DNA of 64,000 nt from Apostichopus japonicus. Lineage: Eukaryota; Echinodermata; Holothuroidea; Aspidochirotida; Stichopodidae. Below the pieces are notes generated by a model. It was given only the letters and a program-made list of their open reading frames with translations, had not been told where the DNA came from and ran no database searches. This document shows, one piece after another, positions 1 through 11,317 of this stretch; position 1 is the stretch's first letter, and the number at the start of each line of letters is the position of its first letter. The position numbers were made by a program, and so were the translations under genes. Location of the stretch: assembly GCF_037975245.1 (NCBI RefSeq), contig NC_092582.1:9621001-9685000 (forward strand), given 5' to 3'.

Positions 1-311
1 CCACTGCTTATGTTTGCTCTCCACCTCTATTGGCTCAGACCATATAAATATCCAATTTAGCTCTTAAACACTTTTCACGACTACCATGATCCATCTATTA
101 AGCAGGCCCAGGGTTCGCATTAGCAGCGAGATTGCGCGATTGGCGCTATTTGAAATAAACGTTTAGTAAAAAGCCACTTGCGATTATTATTTTTAGTTGT
201 ACCGTCTATAATCCATTAGTAACATCTCCATAAAATTCCTTGTAAGTCTTTCCCTTCTTAGAAATAAACGAATGAATAAATAATAATTGTGAGAATATTT
301 TCAATTTCTTC

Positions 312-484
312 CACATGGTAGCCTAACATCACACTAAGTCAATGGGGAAATCTAGCCTAACCATGTTTATTAGCTGAAATTGTGACGCAGTTATAAGATA
401 TCCATGGAATACTTTCGTTATTGCTGTTATCTTCAAGCACATGGTAGCCTAACACCACACTAAGTCAATGGGAAAATTTTGCAT
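312..484. repeat. Short direct repeat pair
   Basis: Two nearly identical stretches of about 40 bp (around 312-352 and 438-475) share the words CATGGTAGCCTAACA and CACACTAAGTCAATGG. They lie about 125 bp apart in the same orientation. No coding potential is visible around them, so this reads as a small local duplication. Confidence 0.6.
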
Positions 485-779
485 AACCACCGGTTTGCAA
501 AAAAAATGTAAGGCTTTCAGAAAGTCACAACTCCACAAAAGCAGATACACAAAATATTAACCAGACTTTTCAAGACAGGACATGGAAAAATGGGTGTGAC
601 AGCCTACTACAGGGTTGTCACGGCGCCGGGCGGTGCTACCCAGTTCTCAAAATTTCCGCCCGGTACTCAAGGTCAATTTCAGCCTTACCGCCCGGCACAA
701 ATTAGCCTACAGTACCGCCAATAAGTAACTTGGTAAATATTAGCGCGATTCAGTGCAAAACGCAGCTTAACTGTAATTA

Positions 780-842
780 ACCCCGCTCCAAATAAAGGAA
801 CGCTACTTTCACCGCACTCCAAATAAAGGAACGCAAATTCCC
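780..842. repeat. Tandem duplication of a 33-bp unit
   Basis: Two copies of a unit containing CTCCAAATAAAGGAACGC stand head to tail. The short frames crossing them look like chance. The preceding 600-710 stretch is locally CG-rich (GCCCGG words) but has no recognisable function. Confidence 0.55.
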
Positions 843-982
843 CTCGCTCGATATTCACCACCGACACAGCGGGAGTGAACCGATCAATACAACGCTATTC
901 ATAGCGTGGAGGTAGCATAAACCGATCGCTTGTAACCAACACACGTTATATGCATCACAATTGTTTATTGTAAACATCCAGA

Positions 983-1380
983 GTAGGCCTACGAGTACGA
1001 AGTTTACGAACTTTGACTGAAAGAAAGTTTTAAACGAGAATAGTTTCGTGTTGAAGTGCAAAACCTTTTTATACGTGTTTATTTGATTCCCCGATATGTT
1101 CTGGTTAACAGAAGCAATAAAAAGCAAGAAGGAAACTTCGTGCATTATCCTTTCGGAATAACACTAACAGACCATTTTTTTGTAGTAACATAAGTCCTCG
1201 CGTTTTGTGTGGAGTTTAGGCACATTAGGCCAGTGTAAGAGTACGAAGTTCACGACTTTGACTGAAAGAAATATTTAAACGAGAATAGTTTCGTGTTGAA
1301 GGGCAAAACCTTTTTATACGTGTTTATTTTATTTCCCGATATGTTCTGGTTATCAGAAGTAATAACAAGAGCCCAAGGGC
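983..1380. repeat. Tandem duplication, period about 247 bp
   Basis: The unit beginning near 983 (GAGTACGAAGTTTACGA..., then ACGAGAATAGTTTCGTGTTG) repeats from about 1230 with a few percent divergence. The tail of the unit (AGCAAGAAGGAAACTTCGTGC) reappears a third time near 5669-5770. That places the same repeat on both sides of the 1.6-5.5 kb array. No protein is supported. Confidence 0.7.
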
Positions 1381-1599
1381 ACTGTGGTTCCTTGCCTAGG
1401 GGTATATGACAATACACATATTATTATCAAGCAAGATTGGGCTCAAATAGTCCAAGTAATTGTGGTCCTACATGTATCCATAAAGTAACCAACACTATAG
1501 CCAACACTTTTGTGATCACAATTTGTGATCAGATTTTTTATCAAAAGGCACATTTTAGATCTAAATATGGCGGAGAAAATGTAAGAAATATAAGGTCAC

Positions 1600-2452
1600 C
1601 TTCAAGCGGGTCAACAGATATGATAACATTGGTGACCTCAGATGACATGACCGTTAAGTTTGAAAATGTTCCACCACCCCATTCACAACTTGTCCCAAAA
1701 TATCAACCGTGTCACACCTTGGCATTGGGATTTAATTGCATTAAATGTCTAAAAATTAACTTTGAACTTGTATACATAACTTCACACACAAAGGTCACCC
1801 GTAGGTCAACCCATTGACATTTTTGATCGGTGGGACGTGTATATAGCATCAAAAACTATAAAAATTCAAACATTTTTTTCTTTGCCCATTTTCTCCCCCC
1901 CCAAAATACTCGTTTTTTAACATTAACTGACCTTTGATGACCTTGGATCACATGACCGTTAAGTTTGAAAATATTCCCCTATACCATTTGCAACTTGTCC
2001 CAAAATATCAACCGTGTCACACCTTGGCACTGGGAGTTATTGCACTAAATGTCTGCAGATTAACTTTGACCTCATATAACTTAAAACACAAAGGTCACCC
2101 TGAGGTCAACATGTTGACATTTTTGATCGGTGATACGTGAATATAGCATCAAACTATAAAAATTCAAACATTTTTTTTGGCCCATTTTCTCCCCCCAAAA
2201 TACTAGTTTTTTAACATAAATTGACCTTTGGTGACCTCAGATCACATGACCGTTAAGTTTGAAAATATTCCCCTATACCATTTGCAACTTGTCCAAAAAT
2301 ATCAACCGTGTCACATCTTGGAACTGGGAGTTATTGCATTAAATGTCTGAAAATTAACTTTGACCTCGTATAACTTCCCACACGAAGGTCACACAGGGGT
2401 CAACCTATTGACATTTATGATCAGAGGGTACCTTTGACATCTGAAAATAGCA
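1600..2452. repeat. Diverged tandem array, period about 295-300 bp, part 1
   Basis: Units are marked by CATGACCGTTAAGTTTGAAAAT near 1645, 1950 and 2245. Each continues through TATCAACCGTGTCACA, a TTGACCTC word and TTGACATTTTTGATCGG. The units are clearly homologous but diverged, so the array is old. The ORFs at 1437-1817 and 1934-2140 are the same repeat in two frames, not genes. A MITE inserted at 2460 interrupts the array, which resumes at 3797. Confidence 0.8.
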
Positions 2453-2459
2453 TCGAAAC

Positions 2460-3796
2460 CAGGGGCGTATCCAGGGGGGGGCGCAACAGGCGCGCGCCCC
2501 CCCTATTGGCCGTCACCAAAAAAAAAAAAAGTTTAGCCAAAAAAAAAAAAAAAAAATTGATGACGACCTTTATGTGAGATGTCGGTGATCGCTCAACCCC
2601 CCCCCCCCTCCCGTATGCTTAATTCTTGTTTGCCAAAAAAAGGTTCTGGCGAAGTTCGGCGGCATAATAGTTTTAGAAACATAGATGGTAATTGTGTTTG
2701 TATTATCACTATAAACAATAAGTGACATGCCAGCCATACTAAATTGTGCATTTTGTGTCCATATTTACTGGAAATGTTGCTTATTATTAAGGTCGAAAAA
2801 TGGATCACATATGGCCATGGGCGGCGATCCTGGGTGGAGGGGGGATATATCCCCCCATGAAAAGGGGTGGATGGGATGTAATGCACCATATCCCCCCCCC
2901 CCCACCAAATGCCAGGGATAAGAATATTTTCATGCCTACATTTATGCATCTTCGTTAATGTACGGCTCTTTTTTAGCTTCATTTCTCGCCTACCATAAAC
3001 GCAGTGCGATCTTTTCAAATAAAGCGTCTTTATAAAGCAAAAATAGTTGACTGTAGGCTTCATTGGCCCTATAACAACAAAATGTATTATTGCGCCCACG
3101 GTATTGATATAGTACATATATGCACCCTCATAGTATTCATATAGGCCCTATAGTAGGCCTACACACGTACATGTTCCCTCGAACAGCTGAGAATCTCATG
3201 TAACCAGGGTAATGCTTAATACACGTTTCACCTGGATGCCCTAGCAATCGGTACCTAGGAATGTAACTATGTGTAATTGTGTATTGCATGTGTATAGGCC
3301 TATAATAGCCTGCATGAGGCCATTTTCTTCATCGAATAATATAAAAGAGCTCTGGAACATTCTAACGTTGCGCCTGAAACAAGATTGACAGGGGCAATTT
3401 TCCCAAAATAACACCCGAAATTAAAAAAAAAAGTATTTTGGATCCTGATTATGAGATATTTCAGACATGACATCCCTATTTTAAAGTTGGGTATATGCCG
3501 CTTGGAAACCTCGGGAAGTGCCGTTTCCGGCCATCTAGAGGGTTTGTTAATCCCAAAATGTTCTTGTACGCTTCGCGCCAACCCATGGTGGCGCTAAGCT
3601 TAGACAGTCAACAAGGTCATATCCCCCCCCCCCACTCGGAAGTACGGATCGCCGCCCATGCATATGACACCATTTTGCATTTCAGCCCTTCTTCGAAAGC
3701 AAAAATTATACACCCCTCCCCTTAGACCCATCCCCCAGGACGGCGATCATTCATGCCTGGCGTCCCCCCTATTGGAAAATCCTGGATACGCCCCTG
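2460..3796. mobile_element. hAT-type MITE, family A, copy 1 (1337 bp)
   Basis: Both ends carry an inverted repeat starting CAGGGGCGTATCCAGG. The element sits inside a repeat whose uninterrupted form is visible near 4195, so the empty site is known. TCGAAAC is duplicated on both sides (2453-2459 and 3797-3803), a 7-bp target duplication that extends to 8 bp with one mismatch. CAGGGG ends and duplications near 8 bp are typical of hAT elements. Long G/C runs lie inside the ends and there is no transposase, so it is non-autonomous. It contains the shared GCGCCA core near 3500-3605. The 174-aa and 93-aa frames here are repeat translations. Confidence 0.88.
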
Positions 3797-5480
3797 TCGA
3801 AACTGTAAAAATCCCCAAACCACGTAAAGATCACCAGAGGTCAAATTGAGGTCAAGGATTAACCAGATGCAGGTTGACAATTGGATTACATTGAAGCAAC
3901 TCCCAACCCTAACGGACAATTTGTTCTCAAGTTATCGCAAAAATACTAGTTTTTTATCCTCAATTGACCTTTGGTGACCTTGGATCACATGACCGTTAAG
4001 TTTGAAAATATTCCCCTATACCATTTGCAACTTGTCCAAAAATATCAACGGTGTCACACCTTGGAACTGGGAGTTATTGCATTAAATATCTGAAAATTAA
4101 CTTTGACCTCGTATAACTTCGCACAGGAAGGTCACACGGGTGTCAACCTATTGACATTTATGATCAGAAGGTACCTTTTACATCTGAAAATAGCATCGAA
4201 ACTGTAAAAATCCCCAAAACACGAAAAGGTCACCAGAGGTCAAATGTAGGTCAAGGGTCACCCAGATGCGGGTCGACAATTGGATTACATGGAAGCAACT
4301 CCCAACCCTAATGGACAATTTGTTCTCAAGTTATCGCAAAAATACTAGTTTTTAATCATTAATTGACCTTTTGTGACCTTGGATCACATGACCGTTAAGT
4401 TTGAGAATGTTCCCCTATATACCATTTGCAACTTGTCCCAAAATATCAACCGTGTCACACGTTGGCACTGGGTGTTATTGCACTTAATGTCTGAAGATTA
4501 ACTTTGACCTCATATAACTTAACACACAAAGGTCACCTGGGCTCAACATATTGACATTTTTGATCGATGAGACGTGAATATAGCATCAAACTATAAAAAT
4601 TCAAACATTTTTTTTGGCCCATTTTCTCCCCCCAAAATACTAGTTTTTTAACATTAATTGACCTTTGGTGACCTCGGATCACCTGACCGTTAAGTTTGAA
4701 AATATTCCCCCTATACCATTTACAACTTGTCCAAAAATATCAACCGTGTCACATCTTGGAACTGGGTGTTATTGCATTAAATGTCTGAAAATTAACTTTG
4801 ACCTCGTATAACTTCGCACACGAAGATCACACGGGTGTCAACCAATTGACATTTTTGATCGGAAGGTACCTTTGATTTCCAAATCTAGCATCAGAACCAA
4901 ACATTTTCTTTTTTGCTCGTTTCCTCCCCAAATAAGCACATTTTTTCTAATGTGACCTTTGACCTTTTGACCTTGGTTTCAGATGTAGTTTTATCTCCTG
5001 ATTCCAAAAAACAAAACGAACAGTCTGTACAGCCATCCTAACTCCGACCAAAAAACTTTGACCCCAAATAACTTTGCACAAAAAGGGCACACGGGGTCAA
5101 CCTATTGACATTTATGATCAGAAGGTACCTTTGACATCTGAAAATAGCATCAAAACTGTAAAATTCCCCAAAAACACGTAAAGGTCACCAGAGGTCAAAT
5201 TGAGGTCAAGGGTCACCCAGATGCGGTCGACAATTGGATTACGTTGAAGCAACTCCCAACCCTAACGGACATTTCGTTCTCAAGTTATCGCAAAAATACT
5301 AGTTTTTTATCATTAATTGACCTTTGTTGACCTTCGATCACATTACCGTTATGTTTGGAAACGATCCCTTACCCCATTCACAACTACTCCCAAAATATCA
5401 ACCATGTCGGACCCTGTCAATGGGAGTTATTGCTGTTTTTAATATATTGGTTTTTGGCATCTAACTGACCTTTGAGGGCA
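3797..5480. repeat. Diverged tandem array, period about 295-400 bp, part 2
   Basis: This continues the array broken by the family A MITE. CATGACCGTTAAGTTTG-type words recur near 3988, 4387, 4682 and, degraded, 5340. Some units have an added segment (CCCAAAACACG... then AGGTCACCAGAGGTCAA). A direct-repeat nuclear-receptor-like word TGACCTTTGACCT lies at 4953-4965. No coding region is seen. Confidence 0.8.
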
Positions 5481-5504
5481 CCAAAAACAATAGGGATCTT
5501 CCTC

Positions 5505-5585
5505 TTACTATGGGCTATCCACCCACCAAGTTTGATCATGATACATCACTTCCTTATTGAGATATCGTGTACACAAGCCAAGCGT

Positions 5586-5618
<33 letters not shown>

Positions 5619-5620
5619 GC
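5505..5620. repeat. DR1-type dispersed repeat member ending in an AC microsatellite
   Basis: The sequence carries the family words CACCAAGTTTGATCAT, GAGATATCGTGT and ACACAAGCCA, and ends in a run of AC dinucleotides (about 5588-5618). The same order recurs at 17.7, 20.0, 28.7, 37.9, 41.8 and 62.8 kb. Confidence 0.65.
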
Positions 5621-5635
5621 CAAGTTGAACGCATA

Positions 5636-5665
5636 GGTTCCTTGCTTTGCAAAAAGCAAGGAACC
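5636..5665. other. Perfect 13-bp hairpin with GCAA loop
   Basis: GGTTCCTTGCTTT (5636-5648) is the exact reverse complement of 5653-5665, with the tetraloop GCAA between. It lies at the edge of the repeat shared with the 1.1-kb region. A GNRA loop would be stable if transcribed, but nothing shows that it is. Confidence 0.6.
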
Positions 5666-5828
5666 AAAAAGCAAGAAGGAAACTTCGTGCCTTATCCTTT
5701 CGGGATAACATATCATTTTTAGTAGTAACATTAGGCCTCGCGTTTTGTGTGGACTTTAGGCACATTTGGCTAGGAAACGTTGCACTGAGTACTGTTCGAA
5801 AAACATGTCGAGACAAGACTCGGTGCAT

Positions 5829-6575
5829 TGGATACTGTTCGCTGTTTCGCTATGTAGAGACGTTCCACTGCCAATCGTTTCTTGGCGATTTGCCAAGTTT
5901 AACTAAGAACAAGTGTTTCACGCACATAGTAAGAATGTTGTACAGTACTGTAGCATGCAAATCATCAGACGACAGCCTGCTTTACAATGATTTCCCACAT
6001 ACAGGTAAAATGTGAATTCCTTTTTTGGGGGATTTAATGGTCATGCATACTAAATGGGGAACAACGTGCAAAAACTTTTGAAGTGTTGTTTTGAACAGTT
6101 CCCGTGAAGCTGTATACTTGGGGAATTCCAAGGGCAGTGACAACGTGCAATGGGGTGAGTGATGAGGGGCTCTAAATACAAAAAATACAAAAAAAGATCC
6201 CAGGAAAATTCAGTGATCCACATGAAAAAACAAAGGTATCTCAGGAGAATTTTGAGGATCAAAACCCTTTCTAAATGCCACCATTTTGCATGTAGGCACC
6301 ATCAGGATTTGAAAAATTTTCAAAATGGGAGGGGGACACCCCCTCCCCTTATACCTCTCCCCCAGGACGCGGATCACTGTCACAAATTACCCTGCTCTAA
6401 AAATGGTCTGGTGACAGGAGGGAAATATGTAACAGGACAGAAATGAATTTATTAGAGCTGCAATTGTGTTACAGAAAATCAGGCTGTGTATAAATATGTA
6501 GATTTCATTTCAGGTTAAATGTCATGATAAACATTTACAAGGCCATACAAGTGGTTTAGGGTTGCCCAGCCCCCC
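5829..6575. other. Mostly unique sequence with a relic element
   Basis: No gene is supported. At about 6262-6375 there is a short relic (CACCATTTTGCAT, then AGGGGGACACCCCCTCCCC and CCCCCAGGACGCGGATCA). It resembles internal parts of the hAT-type MITEs and of the relics near 42950 and 58120. Confidence 0.5.
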
Positions 6576-6579
6576 TTCC

Positions 6580-7560
6580 TTACTGTACTCATCGAGTTTA
6601 ATAAATCTGAAGGAACTATCACACAGTAAATAGGCGTGTATGCGCGTACCATGCATGGAGGGTCATGTGATGTGTTCCAGGGTGGTACTAATATATTACT
6701 CTCCCCATTACGCATGATGATTGCACCCAACTAGTACGTAAATGTGTATGCGTGCTTAGAGCAGCAGACGACACCCGTTACCTAGCAATAACCGTGCCTG
6801 TAGCCTAACGTGATAGCTATATTCCCGTCGAACAGCATTAGGCTCTGTTCCATGGAGAATTCCGTGGTTGCACTGAACTAAACATTTCCCCACAGCACCA
6901 ACGCTCACCCTTGACAACCGTGGAACTACTGATTTGGTTCACACGCAATCAACTATAGGCCTATTCAACCAGAATCATTTCAACACGAAAATGTACGTTA
7001 GGCTAGTTATTGTAGAGATGTCTACTTTAACTGTAATTAACTTGCCCGATACCAGACTAAACATAGGCTATGTTACTGTTAGGCAGTAGGCACTATCTGC
7101 ATGTGTGTGCAGTTAAGTCAGGTCTACCGAGAACACTTTCTCTTAACTTCTGCAGAGTTAGCTAGTAAACACACTTAACATGATCTAAGACACCGTCCAG
7201 TTCAACAATCCTTTTCGACAAAAAATCGTTCTTGAAATACAATTCAGACATCGACATTTCCCGCTGCACGCCCAATGTGTCTGTACTTGTTCTGTGCCAG
7301 CATGTCTAACGTTAGCATATTAGCACTATTTCGTAGGCCTGAAGTACCAGTACCTTCTTACGCCGTTAGTTCCCATGTCCGATCCGTCTTGATGCAAATC
7401 TTTCACGAAGTCACTAACACTATTCTCGAACTGCTACAGAGAAATATCAGTTTGGTACCACCCTGGAACACATCACATGACCCTCCATGCATGGTACGCG
7501 CGCCCAATTGACATGAATCCTCCAGATTTATTAAACTCGTTGACTGTACTCCTGTATTGT
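6580..7560. repeat. Inverted repeat with a perfect 47-bp core
   Basis: The 47 bp at 6642-6688 are the exact reverse complement of 7455-7501. A diverged outer block (ACGAGTTTAATAAATCT-type) at about 6586-6614 matches 7522-7553 in inverted order. The arms enclose about 765 bp of apparently unique DNA. This is either a foldback or TIR element with degraded outer ends, or two inverted copies of another repeat. The ORFs reading through the arms (71 and 78 aa) share a peptide only because the arms are in different frames of the same DNA. Confidence 0.75.
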
Positions 7561-9065
7561 AGCCTTGCTTTTAGTATACATTGTATTCAGAGTAGTATCA
7601 TAATAACTATTCACTATATTATCATGTTTTGTGTAGTGTAGATTTCACTTGGCATGGTGCCTGGAAATATGGACATGGTGTTAAGGTGAAAGTGTAATAT
7701 CATGATGTCAGTACACTAAGTCTGTGGGATATGTATCCAGTACTGGAAGTGGCCAGAGGAAATTGAAAAGGATCTGCTATGGTATTCTCTTAAAAAAGTA
7801 ATGGGGAAAATAAACCCCATTGTCACAGTTGGATCAAGGGGTCAGTTTAAATGCATTGAACAGTTAGTGAATAAAAATTTGCTAGTCAAATAAATCATTT
7901 GAGACTATAAAATGTTAAGTTCTAATTTACCACAACCATCCAGCTTTTGAAATACACCACTGTAGCAGTATTAATTTCACTTTGAATGTCAGTTTTCATG
8001 ACATAGAATTTCTGGGCCAAAGTATAGTCAAGAGTAAAGGTTAATGGGGGCTATTGTTCAAGTAGAACCAGCAATGTTCATGCAACTGTATATACATTTA
8101 ACACTATAACAATGCACATTTCAGGGTTTGGGACAGGTTTGGGATTAGTCGGGGGAAATCTGTGGGTGGGACAGTGATAGTAAACGGGGAGCAATATACT
8201 GTAAGTACTTAAGAACCCATGTGGCACTAACACTCATTATTGTAAATTTCTATTGTCTTACCATTTAAATTATAACATTTAACTGGGCCTATACAAGGAG
8301 GCATACTGCACAACCCAAAGAATTTAACCGAACAAAAACTTAAGTTTTTGTTAATCAGTATTGGGTTACTGCAGTGCTAAACTTAGGCTTTGGCATTTCA
8401 CTGAAGAAAGAGATTTGTAAATAGAAACAAAGTACCCTGTATGGCAGACTGCTAGCAATGCTGCCATACAAGTTTTTAGGCCTTTGTCTCTGATGATGCC
8501 TTGTTCCATCGAAAATTGAACATGCTTCAATAAAGGCATGCACATTATAAGAACCTGAGAAATAGCATGTTATTCATCAGTTTGCAACACATTTAAAAAA
8601 AAAGATTTACCCATACTAGTCTGACTGTAGCCCAGGGGTCCCCTCCTCCTTGCAGATTACTGGCCTCCTACTCCCACCCAATGTCCCACCATCATGTGTA
8701 TAAAAACTTCACAAGTAAACAGTGCCTGCTCCCAAATATTTCTCTAAAACAGTCGACTACATTAAGGTGTTTACCAAAATGAGCATAGGCCTAGTGAACA
8801 AAACATTCCGGAAGTCTGTAGGCTAACTTTGTACAATACTTGGGAATGTGCTCACATTATTCTTCAAAGGTAATAACATTGTAAGACACGACTAATGAGT
8901 TGTAATTCATTTCAAAAACTCGAGTTAATCTGGTGCTTTTAGTGTTTCTATATGCGGAAATGAAGCTAGTTTGACGATAATACAGGATCTCGTCGTTTTA
9001 GGTGTACATAACATAGCCTACTAGGCTAAGAACACTATCGAACAAATCTGCCAACAAAGAAGCCG
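7561..9065. other. Unique AT-rich stretch, nothing recognised
   Basis: I see no repeat family, RNA gene or exon that can be defended here. The ORFs are short and carry no recognisable domain. Confidence 0.5.
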
Positions 9066-9089
9066 TCATGTGCAACCTTTATTAGAATT

Positions 9090-9270
9090 TATACGGCCGT
9101 TCCTCATTCTGGCAGACATTAATATTCATAAACGAATCATGTTACGTTACCTGTATCAGATTTGCTCAAGATGGGTTTTTTGTGTCCGTTACATGTCAAT
9201 CACACCGTATTGCACAACACTTCTTTTCAAGAAATGCATGTTACTACATAACGGAGGGAACTTTTCTTTT
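9090..9270 (+). repeat. 250-bp dispersed repeat, copy 1 (partial)
   Basis: It contains CGGCCGTTCCTCATT, ATTCATAAACGAATCATG, CCTGTATCAGATTTGCTC and AAGATGGGTTTT in the same order as two other copies at 9395-9650 and 13740-14030. It is non-coding. Confidence 0.75.
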
Positions 9271-9394
9271 GCATTTATAACGTACAGTTACTGAGTTACA
9301 CCGTAAGAACTTTATGTTCGAACTGTATACGAACGTACGTACGTACATATACAATAGAAATTGATAAGTTTCTATGACATATAGTTCAACCCAT

Positions 9395-9650
9395 ATACTA
9401 CGGTGGCTTAATAGGGACATAGGAAAGAAAATCAGTCAACATTTTGAGATCAAAAGTCAAAGTTTTGACTTTAAAAGTCACGGCCGTTCCTCATTGTGGC
9501 AAGTGAAAATTCATATACGAATCATGTAAAGTTTCCTGTATCAGATTTGCTCAAGATGGGTTAATTCTCCATTGCTTGTCAATCACTCCATATTGCACAA
9601 TACTAATCGCATATTACCACATAACAGAACAGACAACAAAAAAGGAGTTA
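9395..9650 (+). repeat. 250-bp dispersed repeat, copy 2
   Basis: The longer copy begins ACGGTGGCTTAATAGGGACA and includes the self-similar stretch AAAGTCAAAGTTTTGACTTT. It is directly oriented with copies 1 and 3. Confidence 0.8.
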
Positions 9651-9689
9651 CCCCTGAGAACTCTTCTGTGCATATATACTGTAAACCAC

Positions 9690-9810
9690 TGATCTACACT
9701 AACTGGATAGGCCGCGCGGCTCCGTGTGTGAATCAGCCGGAAGTGACTCAGCGGCCATGTTGGGATATTCAAAACATCACCGCGCGCACATAAAGTGCAT
9801 ACTGTACGTT
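9690..9810 (+). promoter_or_regulatory. Promoter-like module with ETS and YY1-like motifs
   Basis: CCGGAAGT at 9737-9744 matches the ETS consensus, and GCGGCCATGTTGG at 9751-9763 resembles a YY1 site. The stretch is CG-rich (CCGCGCGG, CACCGCGCGC) compared with its AT-rich surroundings. An inverted copy at about 13530-13655 keeps both motifs and their order. This pairing is common in TATA-less animal promoters, but promoter activity here is inference. Confidence 0.4.
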
Positions 9811-9927
9811 GCTATGTCGGTCGGTGGCCGAGAAGGTGATGCGAAGAGAGGCCAAGGAAGGGAAGTGAATGTCGCAGAAACAATCCTTATTGATCAAGGA
9901 AGTGAAGTTGAACATTTGAACCCCTGA
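9757..9927 (+). CDS. Short unrecognised frame downstream of the promoter-like module
   Basis: A frame from the ATG inside the YY1-like motif (9757), with a second in-frame ATG at 9814, runs to TGA at 9925-9927. The part after 9814 reads MSVGGREGDAK and is rich in charged residues. Another 48-codon frame (9962-10108) containing KDMEWVVCTETDAATA follows in a different frame. Composition looks more coding-like than most short frames here, but no domain is recognised and no clear donor site is visible. It could be a first exon, the 5' end of a decayed pseudogene, or chance. Confidence 0.2.
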   Translation: MLGYSKHHRAHIKCILYVAMSVGGREGDAKRGQGREVNVAETILIDQGSEVEHLNP

Positions 9928-10661
9928 GAAATATGTGTTATGCCAGACTAAATTGGTTAATATGCCTATTTTCCGTGAAGGAAAAGATATGGAATGGGTC
10001 GTCTGTACAGAGACAGACGCTGCAACTGCAATGCAATACAAAGTCTATGGTATACTTCGGACTAGGAACTTGAGGGGCACCCCTTCCTCCATGGTTAGGG
10101 CCTTTTAATTTCAAGAAAAATGTTAAGCATTTCTTCTTAATTCACTTCAAATTGGGGGAAAGAATTTCATAACTGGACGAGGCTACACCATCCAAAATTC
10201 GGGCAGCCTAAGAGGAGAAAAAATATATATATATATATAAATATGCAGTAGCTTGCCCGAATCTTTTTCATATTTTTGCCCGACAATTCCGTGGAGAGCG
10301 TTTTGTGTTATTTGTTTTGTGACATTAATATTAATATAGGCCTAATGATTTTTTTTATTTAAGCATCATGATGCCCGAATATTTCCGTGTAACATTACCG
10401 CAAGCGCAGCTCATCTGGGCTAGCACGCTTTTTGCACTATATCGCCCAAATTATTAACTAGGATCGCCGCTCACAATCGTCATGACAAGCATGCATGGAG
10501 ATTAGCAGTCTCTGAAGTGAAAAAACCGCAGTAAACATTTTTTTCTAACTAGTCAACTGTATACCTGAACATCCCCGACAAAAGAAACATTTTCTTTTTC
10601 ATGGACATAGGCGTAGGAGGCGGGGGGGCTGGGGGGGCTGCAGCCCCCAACCAATTTTTTT

Positions 10662-10948
10662 GGTGAAAATTCGGGCGATATGCTGAGAATTTTTCGGGCA
10701 TCTACTGAAAGAATCATAATTTGCAATGTGTTTTTGCAATTTTTTGGTGAAATTTCGGGCAATATGCTGAGAATTTTTCGAGCACCTACTGAAAGAAGAA
10801 TAATTTGCAATGTGTTTTTCAATTTTTTTGGTGAAAATTCGGGCAATATGCTGAGAATTTTTTCGGGCAACTACTGAAAGAATAATAATTTGCAGTGTGT
10901 TTTTCAAATTTTTTGGTGAAAATTTGGGCAATATGCTGAGAAATTTTC
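10662..10948. repeat. Minisatellite of 84-85 bp units inside the MITE
   Basis: Four units start at about 10662, 10747, 10831 and 10915, with the words GGTGAAAATTCGGGCAATAT, CTGAGAATTTTTCGGGCA and CTACTGAAAG. The last is cut by the inner element. Copy 2 of the host MITE has seven units, so the array has changed in number. Confidence 0.88.
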
Positions 10949-10950
10949 GG

Positions 10951-11317
10951 ATGCCCCCCCCCCCCCGACGGACTCAAATGGACTGCTGGTGCCCTTTTCA
11001 GCTTTTTACCACTTTTTACTTTTTCGCGATTATTGACTTATATATTGCGCTCTCAAATACCTATTGACATTTGTCACATTTTGTTGGTGCAATTTTCTGA
11101 CAAATGGCGATGATACCTATTTATTCTTCATTTATCTGCAAATTAGCAAGGCCTGGAAAGGGTCATTTCCGGCGATCTAGGGAGTATCTTTACTCAAAAA
11201 ATTTCTGTATGCTCCGCGCCAACCTGTGGTGGCGCTCCGCTTAGATAGTGTCGAAAGCGCCCCTACAGACCATTCTCTCCCCCCTCCCCCTGACCAATAC
11301 CTCTAGCTCCGCCACTG
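10951..11317 (-). mobile_element. hAT-type MITE, family B, truncated copy nested in another MITE
   Basis: It is the reverse complement of the element at 16657-17056. The right end GCTCCGCCACTG is intact, followed by the rest of a minisatellite unit (CACCTACTG). The opposite terminus is missing beyond a C run at 10954. It contains the shared GCGCCA core (about 11165-11250). Its position inside a minisatellite unit dates it after the host MITE. Confidence 0.8.
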
